Below are positions 33,350 through 42,113 of a stretch of 64,000 nt of DNA, piece by piece. A program made the position numbers and the translations under genes. Within the stretch, counting starts at the first letter, position 1. The number at the start of each line of letters is the position of its first letter. The notes beneath the pieces are model-generated. The model saw nothing but the letters and a program-made list of their open reading frames with translations. It was not told the DNA's origin and ran no database searches. Source of the stretch: Bhargavaea cecembensis (lineage in GTDB: Bacteria > Bacillota > Bacilli > Bacillales_A > Planococcaceae); the NCBI RefSeq assembly GCF_001619585.1, contig NZ_LQNT01000009.1, positions 248,001 through 312,000 on the forward strand, written 5' to 3'.

Positions 33350-34057
33350 TCAGCTTACCGGATGGTTCAGCAGCCCCCTCAAATCGCTGATGATTTTCTT
33401 TTCAAGCCTTGAAATATAGGATTGGGAAATCCCCAGGTGGTCCGCCACTTCCTTCTGGGTCATCTCTTCTTTGCCCCCAAGCGCGAATCGGCATTCCATG
33501 ATATAGCGCTCCCGGTCGTTTAGCCGGGAAATCGCGTCAACGACATGCTGCCGCTCGATTTTCCGCTCGACGTCATCTGTGATGATGTCCTCATCAGTAC
33601 CTAGAATATCGGACAGGAGCAGCTCATTGCCGTCCGCATCAGAATTCAGCGGCTCGTCAAACGATACTTCCGACTTCATGCGGCTCGTTTTCCTGAGATG
33701 CATGAGGATTTCATTCTCGATGCAGCGGGATGCATAAGTTGCGAGCTTGATCTTTTTCTCCGTGTCGAAGGTTTCGATCGCCTTGATCAGACCGATGGCG
33801 CCAATGCTGATCAGGTCCTCGATATGTGTGTTCGTATTCTCAAAACGGCGGGCAATGTATACGACGAGCCTCAGGTTCTTTTCAATCAGCCGGTCCCGTG
33901 CCTCCCGATCGCCTTCCATGAATCTCCGGAGTGTCTCTTCTTCCTCTTCTTTAGTGAGCGGGACCGGAAGTGATTCGTGGCCCCCGATATAGTATGTCCC
34001 GTCTTTCTTGATGGTCTGAAGAAGCACCGCAATCCATTTTTTAAGACCTGTCAGCAT
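33350..34057 (-). CDS. sigE: Pro-sigma-E, early mother-cell sigma factor
   Basis: A 235-residue sigma-70 family protein made as a precursor. The first about 27 residues ([20 protein letters not shown]) form the amphipathic pro-sequence, and cleavage is expected around TYYIGG. Region 2 has [33 protein letters not shown]; region 4 has [14 protein letters not shown]. The start lies within the end of spoIIGA (17-base overlap). A conserved frame extends further upstream, but MLTGLKKW matches the family. Confidence 0.95.
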   Translation of the reverse strand: MLTGLKKWIAVLLQTIKKDGTYYIGGHESLPVPLTKEEEEETLRRFMEGDREARDRLIEKNLRLVVYIARRFENTNTHIEDLISIGAIGLIKAIETFDTEKKIKLATYASRCIENEILMHLRKTSRMKSEVSFDEPLNSDADGNELLLSDILGTDEDIITDDVERKIERQHVVDAISRLNDRERYIMECRFALGGKEEMTQKEVADHLGISQSYISRLEKKIISDLRGLLNHPVS

Positions 34058-34901
34058 CTGTCGATCCCCTTTCCTTGAGATGAATGAGGGAGGAGCGGTG
34101 GAGGATGGCGTCTGCGCCGAGCGGATATTCAGCATCGTTCTCGGTAAGGACAACGTATCCGCCGATCCGTGCATCTTCCTTGCCATCTACGGTCCAGTTG
34201 CCGGCCCTGAACCCGACAGCCCAGGCGCTCCCGCCGACCGTCCTGAGCCGGATCGGTCGGATCTGGCCCCTGACCTCCGCCGGAAAAGCGGTCAGATCCG
34301 GTATGCCATCCTTCGGCAGGTTTTCAAGGGCGTTGCGGATTTCTTTTGGCAGCTGTTCTTTTACTGACCTGTAGGCAATAAAATGAACCGGAGCACCGGA
34401 CAGGGGTTCCGAGCAGGCATTGCCGGAATCCGCGAATGCCGAAATCGGAATTCTGCTGCCGAACCATTCAAGTTCGGTTTCCACCCGGTAGTCTGCCGCT
34501 GCCGAATCTTCTTCCGCTCCCCGCCATCTGACGGCAAGCATATGGAGACCGCCGGAGGCAAACAGACAGGATGTGAAGATGGCCGCAGTGCCGCCCATGC
34601 CGAACTCCGACGGATTCACTACAGTCAGAAGGCCCCCGGCGAACAGGGCTGCCGTCAGCGTCGCACCTGCTCCTTTCAGAGCCGCATTTCGGTGCAGTCC
34701 GAAGGCAATCACGATCATGGCCAGAAAAGCTGCAGCCGACGGGACGGCAGCACCTCCGAACAACACCACCGGAAGCGCCCCCGCAACTGCGGCAGCCATA
34801 AGCCTCCACTTGCCGGCTGGCCGCCGGCAAACCTTGTCCGCGAAAGAAAGAATGAGATAATTGAATGCCGAATTCACCGCAATCGCCACTTCTCCGTACA
34901 T
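34041..34901 (-). CDS. spoIIGA: Sigma-E processing peptidase SpoIIGA
   Basis: A 286-residue membrane aspartyl protease that cleaves pro-sigma-E after a signal from SpoIIR. The N-terminal half has about five hydrophobic segments; the C-terminal half holds the active-site signature [12 protein letters not shown] near residue 165 (Asp of DSG). The start at 34901 ([18 protein letters not shown]) matches the family; the open frame extends 7 codons more. It overlaps sigE by 17 bases. Confidence 0.93.
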   Translation of the reverse strand: MYGEVAIAVNSAFNYLILSFADKVCRRPAGKWRLMAAAVAGALPVVLFGGAAVPSAAAFLAMIVIAFGLHRNAALKGAGATLTAALFAGGLLTVVNPSEFGMGGTAAIFTSCLFASGGLHMLAVRWRGAEEDSAAADYRVETELEWFGSRIPISAFADSGNACSEPLSGAPVHFIAYRSVKEQLPKEIRNALENLPKDGIPDLTAFPAEVRGQIRPIRLRTVGGSAWAVGFRAGNWTVDGKEDARIGGYVVLTENDAEYPLGADAILHRSSLIHLKERGSTDADRS

Positions 34902-34949
34902 GGCTCCCCCTCCCTTGTCCATACCGTATCACGGCCTGTCTGCAGGCTC

Positions 34950-34998
34950 TGTCGGAATTCGGTGCCGGAAGCCCTGAAAATTTGGACAGGACCCGACA
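34950..34998 (-). promoter_or_regulatory. Possible Spo0A boxes upstream of spoIIGA
   Basis: Two TGTCGG elements lie 49-97 bases upstream of spoIIGA: TGTCGGAA at 34950-34957 (plus orientation) and TGTCGGGT at 34998-34991 (minus orientation). They are one or two bases off the Spo0A box TGTCGAA. The spoIIG promoter of B. subtilis is Spo0A-activated, so the position fits, but the -10/-35 could not be placed. Confidence 0.35.
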
Positions 34999-35044
34999 GA
35001 ATAAGGGGGCGGCCTCAGCGGCGGAGTGCAAGGGTCCGGGAATC

Positions 35045-35084
35045 ATGAAAAAGCCCTTTCCGCATTTCTGCGGAAAGGGCTTTT
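35045..35084 (-). terminator. Rho-independent terminator of ftsAZ
   Basis: A 16-bp perfect stem AAAAGCCCTTTCCGCA / TGCGGAAAGGGCTTTT with a 4-base loop and trailing TC, 20 bases after the ftsZ stop. Confidence 0.94.
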
Positions 35085-35104
35085 GAAATCTGTCGGATTC
35101 CGTA

Positions 35105-36289
35105 TTATCTTCTCCTGCGGTTGCGCAGGAATGTCGGAACATCCAGTGCATCATCCTGATGCTGGTTCTGGCGCTGCGGCGCTTCCTGCTGGAAGTGACC
35201 GCCCTGGTCGTCACGGTCACGATCACGATAGTCATTACGGGACGGAGCCGGCTGCTGAGGACGTTCAGGCCGTGCCTGCTGCTGGACGCGTCCGGCACTG
35301 AAGCCGCCTGGACGTGTGTTGCGCTGATTCAGCTGCTCCTCCGTAAAGCCGGTAGCGATGACCGTCACGACGATTTCGTCTTTCAGGTTATCATTGATGA
35401 CGGAACCAAAGATCATATTGACTTCTTCGTCGGAAGCACTGGCCACGATGTCGGCCGCTTCCTGGACTTCAAACAGGCTGAGATTCGATCCGCCTGTGAT
35501 ATTCATCAGGACGCCCTTGGCACCGTCGATCGACGTTTCGAGAAGCGGACTGGAGATTGCCTTTTTGGCAGCCTCCGATGCCCGGTTCTCGCCTGAAGAT
35601 ACACCGATACCCATCAGTGCGGAACCTTTGTTCTGCATGATCGTCTTCACGTCCGCGAAGTCGAGGTTGATGAGTCCCGGAACCGCAATCAGGTCAGAAA
35701 TGCCCGAGACACCTTGGCGGAGAACATTGTCCGCCTCGCGGAATGCTTCAAGCATCGGCGTGTTTTTATCAACGATTTCGAGAAGGCGGTCGTTCGGAAT
35801 GACGATCAGGGTATCGACCGATTCCTTCATGGCCGCAATGCCGCCAATCGCCTGGGTCGCACGTTTGCGGCCCTCGAAAGTGAACGGGCGAGTCACGACA
35901 CCGACCGTCAGGGCGCCGAGGTCTTTGGCGATCTGAGCGATGACAGGCGCCGCACCCGTACCGGTGCCGCCCCCCATCCCTGCTGTGACAAACACCATGT
36001 CTGCGCCGCGGAGCGCTTCCTCGATCTGTTCCTTGCTTTCTTCTGCAGCTTTTTTCCCGACTTCAGGGTTTGCACCTGCGCCAAGTCCCCGTGTCAGCTT
36101 TTCGCCGATCTGGAGCGTCACTTCGGCCTGTGAAAGCTTAAGTGCCTGGGCATCCGTGTTGACAGCGATGAATTCTACGCCCTGTACGCCGTGTTCAATC
36201 ATCCGGTTTACTGCATTATTGCCGCCGCCGCCTACGCCGATGACTTTGATGACGGCAAGCGCATCAATATTAGTATCAAATTCCAGCAT
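35105..36289 (-). CDS. ftsZ: Cell-division GTPase FtsZ
   Basis: A 394-residue tubulin homologue that forms the Z ring. The nucleotide-binding domain has [12 protein letters not shown] and the tubulin signature [11 protein letters not shown] near residue 105. The core ends near residue 315; a Gln/Arg/Asp-rich unstructured linker of about 60 residues follows, then the C-terminal peptide [14 protein letters not shown] that binds FtsA, SepF and EzrA. It follows ftsA by 36 bases. Confidence 0.97.
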   Translation of the reverse strand: MLEFDTNIDALAVIKVIGVGGGGNNAVNRMIEHGVQGVEFIAVNTDAQALKLSQAEVTLQIGEKLTRGLGAGANPEVGKKAAEESKEQIEEALRGADMVFVTAGMGGGTGTGAAPVIAQIAKDLGALTVGVVTRPFTFEGRKRATQAIGGIAAMKESVDTLIVIPNDRLLEIVDKNTPMLEAFREADNVLRQGVSGISDLIAVPGLINLDFADVKTIMQNKGSALMGIGVSSGENRASEAAKKAISSPLLETSIDGAKGVLMNITGGSNLSLFEVQEAADIVASASDEEVNMIFGSVINDNLKDEIVVTVIATGFTEEQLNQRNTRPGGFSAGRVQQQARPERPQQPAPSRNDYRDRDRDDQGGHFQQEAPQRQNQHQDDALDVPTFLRNRRRR

Positions 36290-36325
36290 GGTTTCTCCTC
36301 CTATGGATGTACGGGTGACTTCCGG

Positions 36326-37609
36326 TCAATCAAAGAATTTATCAAATATTTTTTTCATCCGGTTGACGACTTTCTCCTGGCCGTCCTTGCCGCGCGCTTC
36401 TTTCTTCTTCGCCGGAGCCGGTGCTGCCGCCTCCATCGCTTCGCCAAACGGGGACTCCCCGCGCTGGCCGAAGAATTCGTCTTCCATGCGGGCATAACGG
36501 ATGAGGCCGACCGCTGATGAGTACTTCGGTTCACGGACACCGATAAACTCCGGCACATAGGTCCGGACACGGGTCTGGAGAACTTCCCTTGCAAGCTGAG
36601 GAAGTCCCTCTAGCTTGGCCGTGCCGCCGGTCAGGACGATCCCGCCCGGCAGGTCCCGGACATCCATCCGGTACAGCTCGTCCAGGACCATCTCGAACAA
36701 TTCCTCGAGACGGACGCCGATGATTTCGGAAATATATTTCTGGCTGTATTGGTCTTTTGTTTCCATGCCTGCAACCGGCACTTCGAACAGTTCATCCTCG
36801 GAAGCATCATCGTAGTAGGCGTGCCCGTACTGGTGCTTGATCTGCTCCGCCTGTTCGGTCGTCGTTTTCAGGACGATTGACAGGTCTTTTGTCACGTGGT
36901 CGCCGCCCACAGGAATGACGCCCGCCGAAATGAGGCGGCCGTCACCGAATACGGCAACCGTCGTTGAACCGCCGCCAATATCGATGTAGGCGGTCCCGTG
37001 GTTTTTCTCGTCCTCAGACAGGGCGAAGTACCCGGCAGCCAGCGGCTGCAGATAGATCTCCCGGATCTGGAGGCCGGCCCGCTCGACACAGCGTAGGATG
37101 TTGTGCAGAAGTGTGCGCGACGTTGTCACGAGCGTCGCGTCCATCTCCAGTCGCACGCCGATCATTCCGCGCGGGTCCTTGATTTCATCGAGGTCATCGA
37201 CGATGAACTGCTGCGGGATGATGTTGATGAGCTCCCGCTCCGCCGGAATCATCACTTCCGCGGATCTCATGACCCGGTCAAGGTCATCGTCCGTAATTTC
37301 GCGGTTTTCGCTGTTCACCGCCACGACGCCCTTCACCTGCTGAAGCATGACCTGATTGGCGGGGATTCCCAGCACAACCTCCCGAATCGACATTCCGATC
37401 ATCCGTTCGGCCTGTTCAACTGCCTTCCGGATGGACTGGACAGTCGCATCTATATCTACAATGGCACCCTTCCGGATGCCTTCCGATTTTACATTTCCGA
37501 CTCCGATTACGTGCAGCGAACGATCCGTCATTTCCCCGATCAGCACTTTAACGGAGGAGGAACCGATGTCGAGTGAAACATACATATCGGCCTGACTCAC
37601 GGATGGCAC
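36326..37609 (-). CDS. ftsA: Cell-division protein FtsA
   Basis: A 427-residue actin-like ATPase that anchors FtsZ to the membrane. It starts [22 protein letters not shown], has the phosphate-2 motif [14 protein letters not shown] near residue 205, and [13 protein letters not shown] near 320. An Ala/Lys-rich linker leads to a C-terminal amphipathic helix, [14 protein letters not shown], the membrane-targeting sequence. Confidence 0.96.
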   Translation of the reverse strand: MPSVSQADMYVSLDIGSSSVKVLIGEMTDRSLHVIGVGNVKSEGIRKGAIVDIDATVQSIRKAVEQAERMIGMSIREVVLGIPANQVMLQQVKGVVAVNSENREITDDDLDRVMRSAEVMIPAERELINIIPQQFIVDDLDEIKDPRGMIGVRLEMDATLVTTSRTLLHNILRCVERAGLQIREIYLQPLAAGYFALSEDEKNHGTAYIDIGGGSTTVAVFGDGRLISAGVIPVGGDHVTKDLSIVLKTTTEQAEQIKHQYGHAYYDDASEDELFEVPVAGMETKDQYSQKYISEIIGVRLEELFEMVLDELYRMDVRDLPGGIVLTGGTAKLEGLPQLAREVLQTRVRTYVPEFIGVREPKYSSAVGLIRYARMEDEFFGQRGESPFGEAMEAAAPAPAKKKEARGKDGQEKVVNRMKKIFDKFFD

Positions 37610-37666
37610 CTCCTTCTGATCCTCTTAACAATCATTCTATTTCATTCTCAAGACAATGTTAAGTAT

Positions 37667-37693
37667 ATTCGTGAATTATGTTGAAAATCCTTT
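37667..37693 (-). promoter_or_regulatory. Sigma-H-like promoter upstream of ftsAZ
   Basis: On the minus strand AAAGGATTT (37693-37685), 11 bases and CACGAAT (37673-37667) match the sigma-H consensus RnAGGAwww-n11/12-RnnGAAT with one mismatch. It lies 58 bases before ftsA. B. subtilis ftsAZ also has a sigma-H promoter used at sporulation onset. The 183-base gap contains TATAGT-type sequence that may serve sigma-A. Confidence 0.7.
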
Positions 37694-37792
37694 AATTCCC
37701 GCTACTACTATACTTTAAACGCAAATGATAGGTTCAAGCAACTTATTGGCAGCGGTGAGGGGGGCCTGTCCGCCTTAGCGGATTCCGGCAGT

Positions 37793-38602
37793 TTATGGAA
37801 TCACGATTTCCTGTTCTTCCGGCTCCCCTTCCGCCTCTTCTTCTTCGCCTGCATGACTGCTTTCCCCGTTACCGTATATTTTTTCGTAGCTGGTGAAGTA
37901 CACCCCTGCTTCCAGATCGATGACGCCTTTCCCCTCTTCCCTCAGTTGCGCGACGATAGACGGATAATACTCCATCTTTTCGGCAAATCCGGAAATGATC
38001 CCTCGGACTTCGTACCCATCTGTCATGAACGCCGTAATGGAACCATCACCGGTATGCTTCAGTTCAGAGATAAGAGAAGTGATGGAAGACGGGAGCTTCC
38101 CGAGTTCTGCGACCATCTTCTTCATCTGTTCATCTTCATCGAAACCCGCAAGAATCGGGGCGGGCGGAGGCATATCGGATACTTCGCCGAAAACAGATCC
38201 GTCAGCCAGTACGGGATGAAAACCCGATTTCCCCTGGATAAGTGCTGCGGTTTCGAACTCGTCCACCCGGATGACGACGTCACGGAAGTCTGTTCTGATC
38301 ACTTCTGCGCCTTCGACTCCTCCCAGGCCTGTTATCAACTGCTCTGCTTTATCTGCATTAAATCCCCAAAGCGCGTCGCCCGTCTGGATGCCGGATGCCC
38401 GTATATATTCCTCTTCGCTTTGAAGGGCTGCGCCTTCTACACGAATTTCCCTCACTTTGCTGAGCGGCGACTGGAAATAGAGCAGGACTGCCAGCAGCAG
38501 GAGAAAAAGGACGAGGAGGAAGAGGAAGTTCCGGTTTGTCCTTCGCCTCCTCTTCTCCTTGAGAGATGGGATGCGGTCTTCAATATCGATCACTTTATCC
38601 AA
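37793..38602 (-). CDS. divIB: Cell-division protein DivIB (FtsQ)
   Basis: A 269-residue bitopic membrane protein of the divisome core. A basic cytoplasmic stretch (KEKRRRRTNRNF) precedes a single transmembrane helix at about residues 27-44. The POTRA domain follows (SKVREIRVEGAALQSEEEYIRASG), then the beta domain. The C-terminus is acidic (EEEEAEGEPEEQE). It starts 15 bases after the SEDS gene stops; murG and murB, which separate them in B. subtilis, are absent. Confidence 0.9.
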   Translation of the reverse strand: MDKVIDIEDRIPSLKEKRRRRTNRNFLFLLVLFLLLLAVLLYFQSPLSKVREIRVEGAALQSEEEYIRASGIQTGDALWGFNADKAEQLITGLGGVEGAEVIRTDFRDVVIRVDEFETAALIQGKSGFHPVLADGSVFGEVSDMPPPAPILAGFDEDEQMKKMVAELGKLPSSITSLISELKHTGDGSITAFMTDGYEVRGIISGFAEKMEYYPSIVAQLREEGKGVIDLEAGVYFTSYEKIYGNGESSHAGEEEEAEGEPEEQEIVIP

Positions 38603-38617
38603 ACGGAAGGCCTCCTT

Positions 38618-39709
38618 TCAGCCCTTTCCCCCACCGGATCCGAATCTCAGGATGAGGGCTGCCGCAATCCAGGCGGCAAGCAAAGATGATCCGCCGTAAC
38701 TGATGAACGGCAGGGTGACGCCCGTTACAGGCAAGAGGCCCGTCACGACCCCGATATTGAGGAAAGACTGGAAACCGAGCATGGCTGCCATCCCCGACAC
38801 CATCTGAAGCGAGAACGGATCCCGCTGGCGTGCAGCCAGTCCGAATGCCGAAGCAGTCAGCAAAAAGAAGAGAAGGATCACGGCAGCAGAACCAATGTAC
38901 CCGATTTCCTCGGCAATGATGGCAAAGATGAAATCATTCTGCGGTTCAGGCAGATAGAGATACTTTTGTCTGCTTTGCCCATAACCGTAGCCGAGAAGAC
39001 CGGCGGGCCCCACCGCAAGAAGGGACTGAATCCCCTGGAAACCGCTGCCCAGAGGATCGCTCCAAGGATCAAGGAAAGCTTTGATCCGGTCCAGCCGGTA
39101 AGGGGCTGCAGCAATCAGCGCCGTAATGCCGGCCGCCCCTGCCGCTCCAAGCCCGAAAAAGAACTTGAGCGGATATCCTGCGATAAGAAGGACGCAGAAC
39201 GCCGAGACGGTCATGATCATCATCGAACCGAAGTCGGGCTGAAGCATGATCAGCCCTGCCGGCAGCAGGATCACTGCCAGATGCGAAAGCCTGAACACCT
39301 TGCGGCCCCGCTGTTCTCCCAGCATGGAAGCAAGCTTGCCGATTACGGCGATTTTCGTAAATTCTGCCGGCTGTAGGCTGATCGGCCCCAGGGCAATCCA
39401 GCTCTGGGAACCGTTGCGCACCGCTCCGATCCCCGGAATCAGCACGCCTACCAGGAGAATAATAGACAAGATGTAGACGGCACTCCAGAATCTTTTGTTC
39501 CCTACCTCTTTAAAACGGAGGATAAATGCAGCCGCTGCCAGTGCAACGGCAAGATAGACCGACTGCTTCAGGGCAAACGGGAGGGAACCTCCATAATGAA
39601 TCTCCCCCCAGTAGGATCCCGCAGAATGGACAAACATGATTCCCAGAAGACTGAGCGCTGCAGCAGCGGAGGAAAACAGGATCAGGAGCTTCTTTTCCAG
39701 TGCATGCAT
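38618..39709 (-). CDS. spoVE: SEDS-family peptidoglycan glycosyltransferase, SpoVE/FtsW type
   Basis: A 363-residue polytopic membrane protein with about 10 hydrophobic segments. SEDS signatures are QPAEFTKIAVI near residue 115, QPDFGSMMIM with the key Asp near 157, PEPQNDFIFAIIAEEIGYIG near 255, and PFISYGGSSLLA near 335. These proteins polymerise lipid II with a partner class B PBP. Position after murD and near spoVD points to SpoVE (spore cortex) rather than a second-locus FtsW; the two cannot be separated by sequence alone here. Confidence 0.82.
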   Translation of the reverse strand: MHALEKKLLILFSSAAAALSLLGIMFVHSAGSYWGEIHYGGSLPFALKQSVYLAVALAAAAFILRFKEVGNKRFWSAVYILSIILLVGVLIPGIGAVRNGSQSWIALGPISLQPAEFTKIAVIGKLASMLGEQRGRKVFRLSHLAVILLPAGLIMLQPDFGSMMIMTVSAFCVLLIAGYPLKFFFGLGAAGAAGITALIAAAPYRLDRIKAFLDPWSDPLGSGFQGIQSLLAVGPAGLLGYGYGQSRQKYLYLPEPQNDFIFAIIAEEIGYIGSAAVILLFFLLTASAFGLAARQRDPFSLQMVSGMAAMLGFQSFLNIGVVTGLLPVTGVTLPFISYGGSSLLAAWIAAALILRFGSGGGKG

Positions 39710-39743
39710 CCTTCCTTGTTATGAATCGGCCGGCCTGCCCGGC

Positions 39744-41087
39744 TTAAAGCTTCCGGACAGCCTCGATGAAGCGGTCGCCCCGGACCTCAAAGCTTTCGTA
39801 CTGGTCCCAGCTTGCGCAGGCGGGCGACAGCAAGATGGTATCCCCTTCCTCAGAGACGCGGGCTGCGATTTCAGTTGCCTGTTCGATGTCAGACGCATCA
39901 TGGATGCCTTCAACCCCGCAAGATTCGGCAAAATCACGGAACCGGCTTGCCGTTTCCCCGAAGACGACAATCTCCCGGACACGGTCCATGAAGGGGCGCA
40001 GCTCCTCAAATGAATGCCCGCGGTCCAATCCTCCTGCAAGAAGGACTACAGGGCCGGCAAATGCTTCTAGCGCACTTTTTGTGGCGAGGGTATTGGTGGC
40101 TTTCGAGTCATTGTAGAATCTCCGTTTTTTCCATTCCCGGATAAACTGTGTCCTGTGCCGGACCCCAGAGAAGGAGGAGAGGACGTCCTTTACCGCTTCC
40201 AGCGGGCAGCCGTATGTAAGGGCTGCAGCGGTCGCCGATAGGATGTTTTCCAGATTGTGGCGCCCCGGCAGCAGAATGGCGGTACGATCCAGCAATTTCT
40301 CGCCGTACCAGTACACAGATTCCCCGTCTGCACTGATGCCGTCATCCGAACGGCCGGCCAGCGTGAACGGAATTTTCCTTGCACATGATCTCGAGGCATA
40401 ATCCGCCACCACTTTCTGGTCGGCATTGTAGATTAGTACATCTTCCGGAAGCTGGTTGCGGGTGATATTGAATTTCGCTTCGCCGTATTCGCCGAACGTC
40501 CCATGGTAGTCGATGTGCGCCTCATAGAGATTCGTCCAGATTGCGATTTTCGGACGAAACTGCTCTGTGCCCATCAGCTGAAACGAAGACAGCTCGATGA
40601 CAACGGCCTGATCGGCCTTCGCTTCTGCCGCAACCAGGCATGAAGGCGTGCCGATATTTCCGGCGATGAGCGGATTCTTGCCGCCGATATTCAGCATGTG
40701 GTAAAGGAGTGTTGTGGTTGTCGTCTTTCCGTTGGATCCCGTGACACCGAGCATTGGGGCTTCGCTGATCAGATACGCCAGCTCCACTTCGGTCCAGACC
40801 GGAATACCTGCCTCCACTGCCCGTGAGACGACCGGATGGTCATATCGGATGCCCGGATTTTTGACCACATAGTGGAATCCCCTGTCCAGCAGATCCTCCG
40901 GATGGCCGCCTAGAATCACCTCGACGCCCAATTCACGCAGGGATGCCGCTTCCGGGTCCTCTTTACGGGCATCATTTACCGTCACGTCCGCACCGAGCCG
41001 GCTCATGAGCCGTGCAGCAGCCGAACCGCTTTTGGCAAGCCCAAGTACAAGCACCCTGCTGCCCTCAAATTGGTGTATCGGTTTCAT
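39744..41087 (-). CDS. murD: UDP-N-acetylmuramoyl-L-alanine:D-glutamate ligase
   Basis: A 447-residue Mur ligase adding D-Glu to the peptidoglycan precursor. The N-terminal domain starts RVLVLGLAKSGSAAARLM, the ATP loop GVTGSNGKTTTTTLLYHML is near residue 118, and the third domain has FYNDSKATN. It begins 1 base before mraY ends, so coupling is likely. Confidence 0.96.
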   Translation of the reverse strand: MKPIHQFEGSRVLVLGLAKSGSAAARLMSRLGADVTVNDARKEDPEAASLRELGVEVILGGHPEDLLDRGFHYVVKNPGIRYDHPVVSRAVEAGIPVWTEVELAYLISEAPMLGVTGSNGKTTTTTLLYHMLNIGGKNPLIAGNIGTPSCLVAAEAKADQAVVIELSSFQLMGTEQFRPKIAIWTNLYEAHIDYHGTFGEYGEAKFNITRNQLPEDVLIYNADQKVVADYASRSCARKIPFTLAGRSDDGISADGESVYWYGEKLLDRTAILLPGRHNLENILSATAAALTYGCPLEAVKDVLSSFSGVRHRTQFIREWKKRRFYNDSKATNTLATKSALEAFAGPVVLLAGGLDRGHSFEELRPFMDRVREIVVFGETASRFRDFAESCGVEGIHDASDIEQATEIAARVSEEGDTILLSPACASWDQYESFEVRGDRFIEAVRKL

Positions 41088-41088
41088 T

Positions 41089-42060
41089 TCAGATCACCTC
41101 CGGCAAAACCGCGATTAGTGCAGCGGCAAGCGCTGCCGTCCAGAAAACGATGACGACTTTCCATTCGGACCATCCCGACAGTTCGAAATGGTGATGGATC
41201 GGGCTCATCTTAAAAATTCGTTTACCCGTCGTCTTGAATGAAATCACTTGCAGGATGACGGATAACGTCTCGATGACAAAGACGATTCCCACCAGAAGCA
41301 GAAGCAGTTCCTGCTTCATCAGGACAGACAGCATCGCCAATATACCGCCAAGTGCCAGTGAGCCGGTATCCCCCATGAAAATTTTTGCCGGATTCGCATT
41401 AAAGAGCAGGAACCCGAGAAGTGCCCCAGTCACGGAGAATGCAACAAGCGACAGATCTTCCTGACCGTAAACGAGCCCCAGGACTCCAAACGCCGCAAAA
41501 GCGATCGAAGAAGTTCCTGCTACAAGTCCATCCAGCCCATCGGTCAGGTTGACTGCATTCGAAAACCCGACCAGCCAGAATATGAGGAACAGGACATAAA
41601 ACGGTCCAAGGTCAATCTCCAGGGAAGTGAAGGGCAGTCCCACTGTCGTCTCAAACGGCCCCAATCGGAGCAGCAAGTAAGAAACGACGGCGATGACGAT
41701 CTGGCCGATCAGCTTCTGCAGGGATGTCAGCCCGAGATTGCGCTTCAGGACGACCTTGATGAAATCATCCAGGAATCCGATCAGCCCGAACCCCGCAAGA
41801 ACGAGCAGCAGGACAACCGTCTGTGTGGTCAGCAGCCCGTTCATCCAACCGAGCGCAAGTGCTGTCACGATGATGGAGAGTATAAAGATAATGCCCCCCA
41901 TCGTCGGTGTTCCTGCTTTTTTCTGGTGTGCCTGCGGGCCTTCCTCGCGGATGCTCTGGCCGAACTTGAGCCGCCTGAGCATCGGGATAAGCGGAAGCGC
42001 GAGAAGCGCAGATATGATAAAGGCGATCGCGATGATCGTGATGGTCGTGGCGAGTGTCAT
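41089..42060 (-). CDS. mraY: Phospho-N-acetylmuramoyl-pentapeptide transferase
   Basis: A 323-residue membrane enzyme that makes lipid I. It has about 10 transmembrane segments, the metal-binding aspartates in GFLDDFIKVV and NLTDGLDGLVAG, and the C-terminal triple-His SPIHHHFELSGWSE. The start at 42060 (MTLATTITII) follows the family; the open frame extends 17 codons upstream. The gap to spoVD is 53 bases. Confidence 0.95.
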   Translation of the reverse strand: MTLATTITIIAIAFIISALLALPLIPMLRRLKFGQSIREEGPQAHQKKAGTPTMGGIIFILSIIVTALALGWMNGLLTTQTVVLLLVLAGFGLIGFLDDFIKVVLKRNLGLTSLQKLIGQIVIAVVSYLLLRLGPFETTVGLPFTSLEIDLGPFYVLFLIFWLVGFSNAVNLTDGLDGLVAGTSSIAFAAFGVLGLVYGQEDLSLVAFSVTGALLGFLLFNANPAKIFMGDTGSLALGGILAMLSVLMKQELLLLLVGIVFVIETLSVILQVISFKTTGKRIFKMSPIHHHFELSGWSEWKVVIVFWTAALAAALIAVLPEVI

Positions 42061-42113
42061 GTATTCTCGTTCTCCTTTAAAAACGGCGGTGCCTGTTCCG
42101 GCACCTTTCATCG

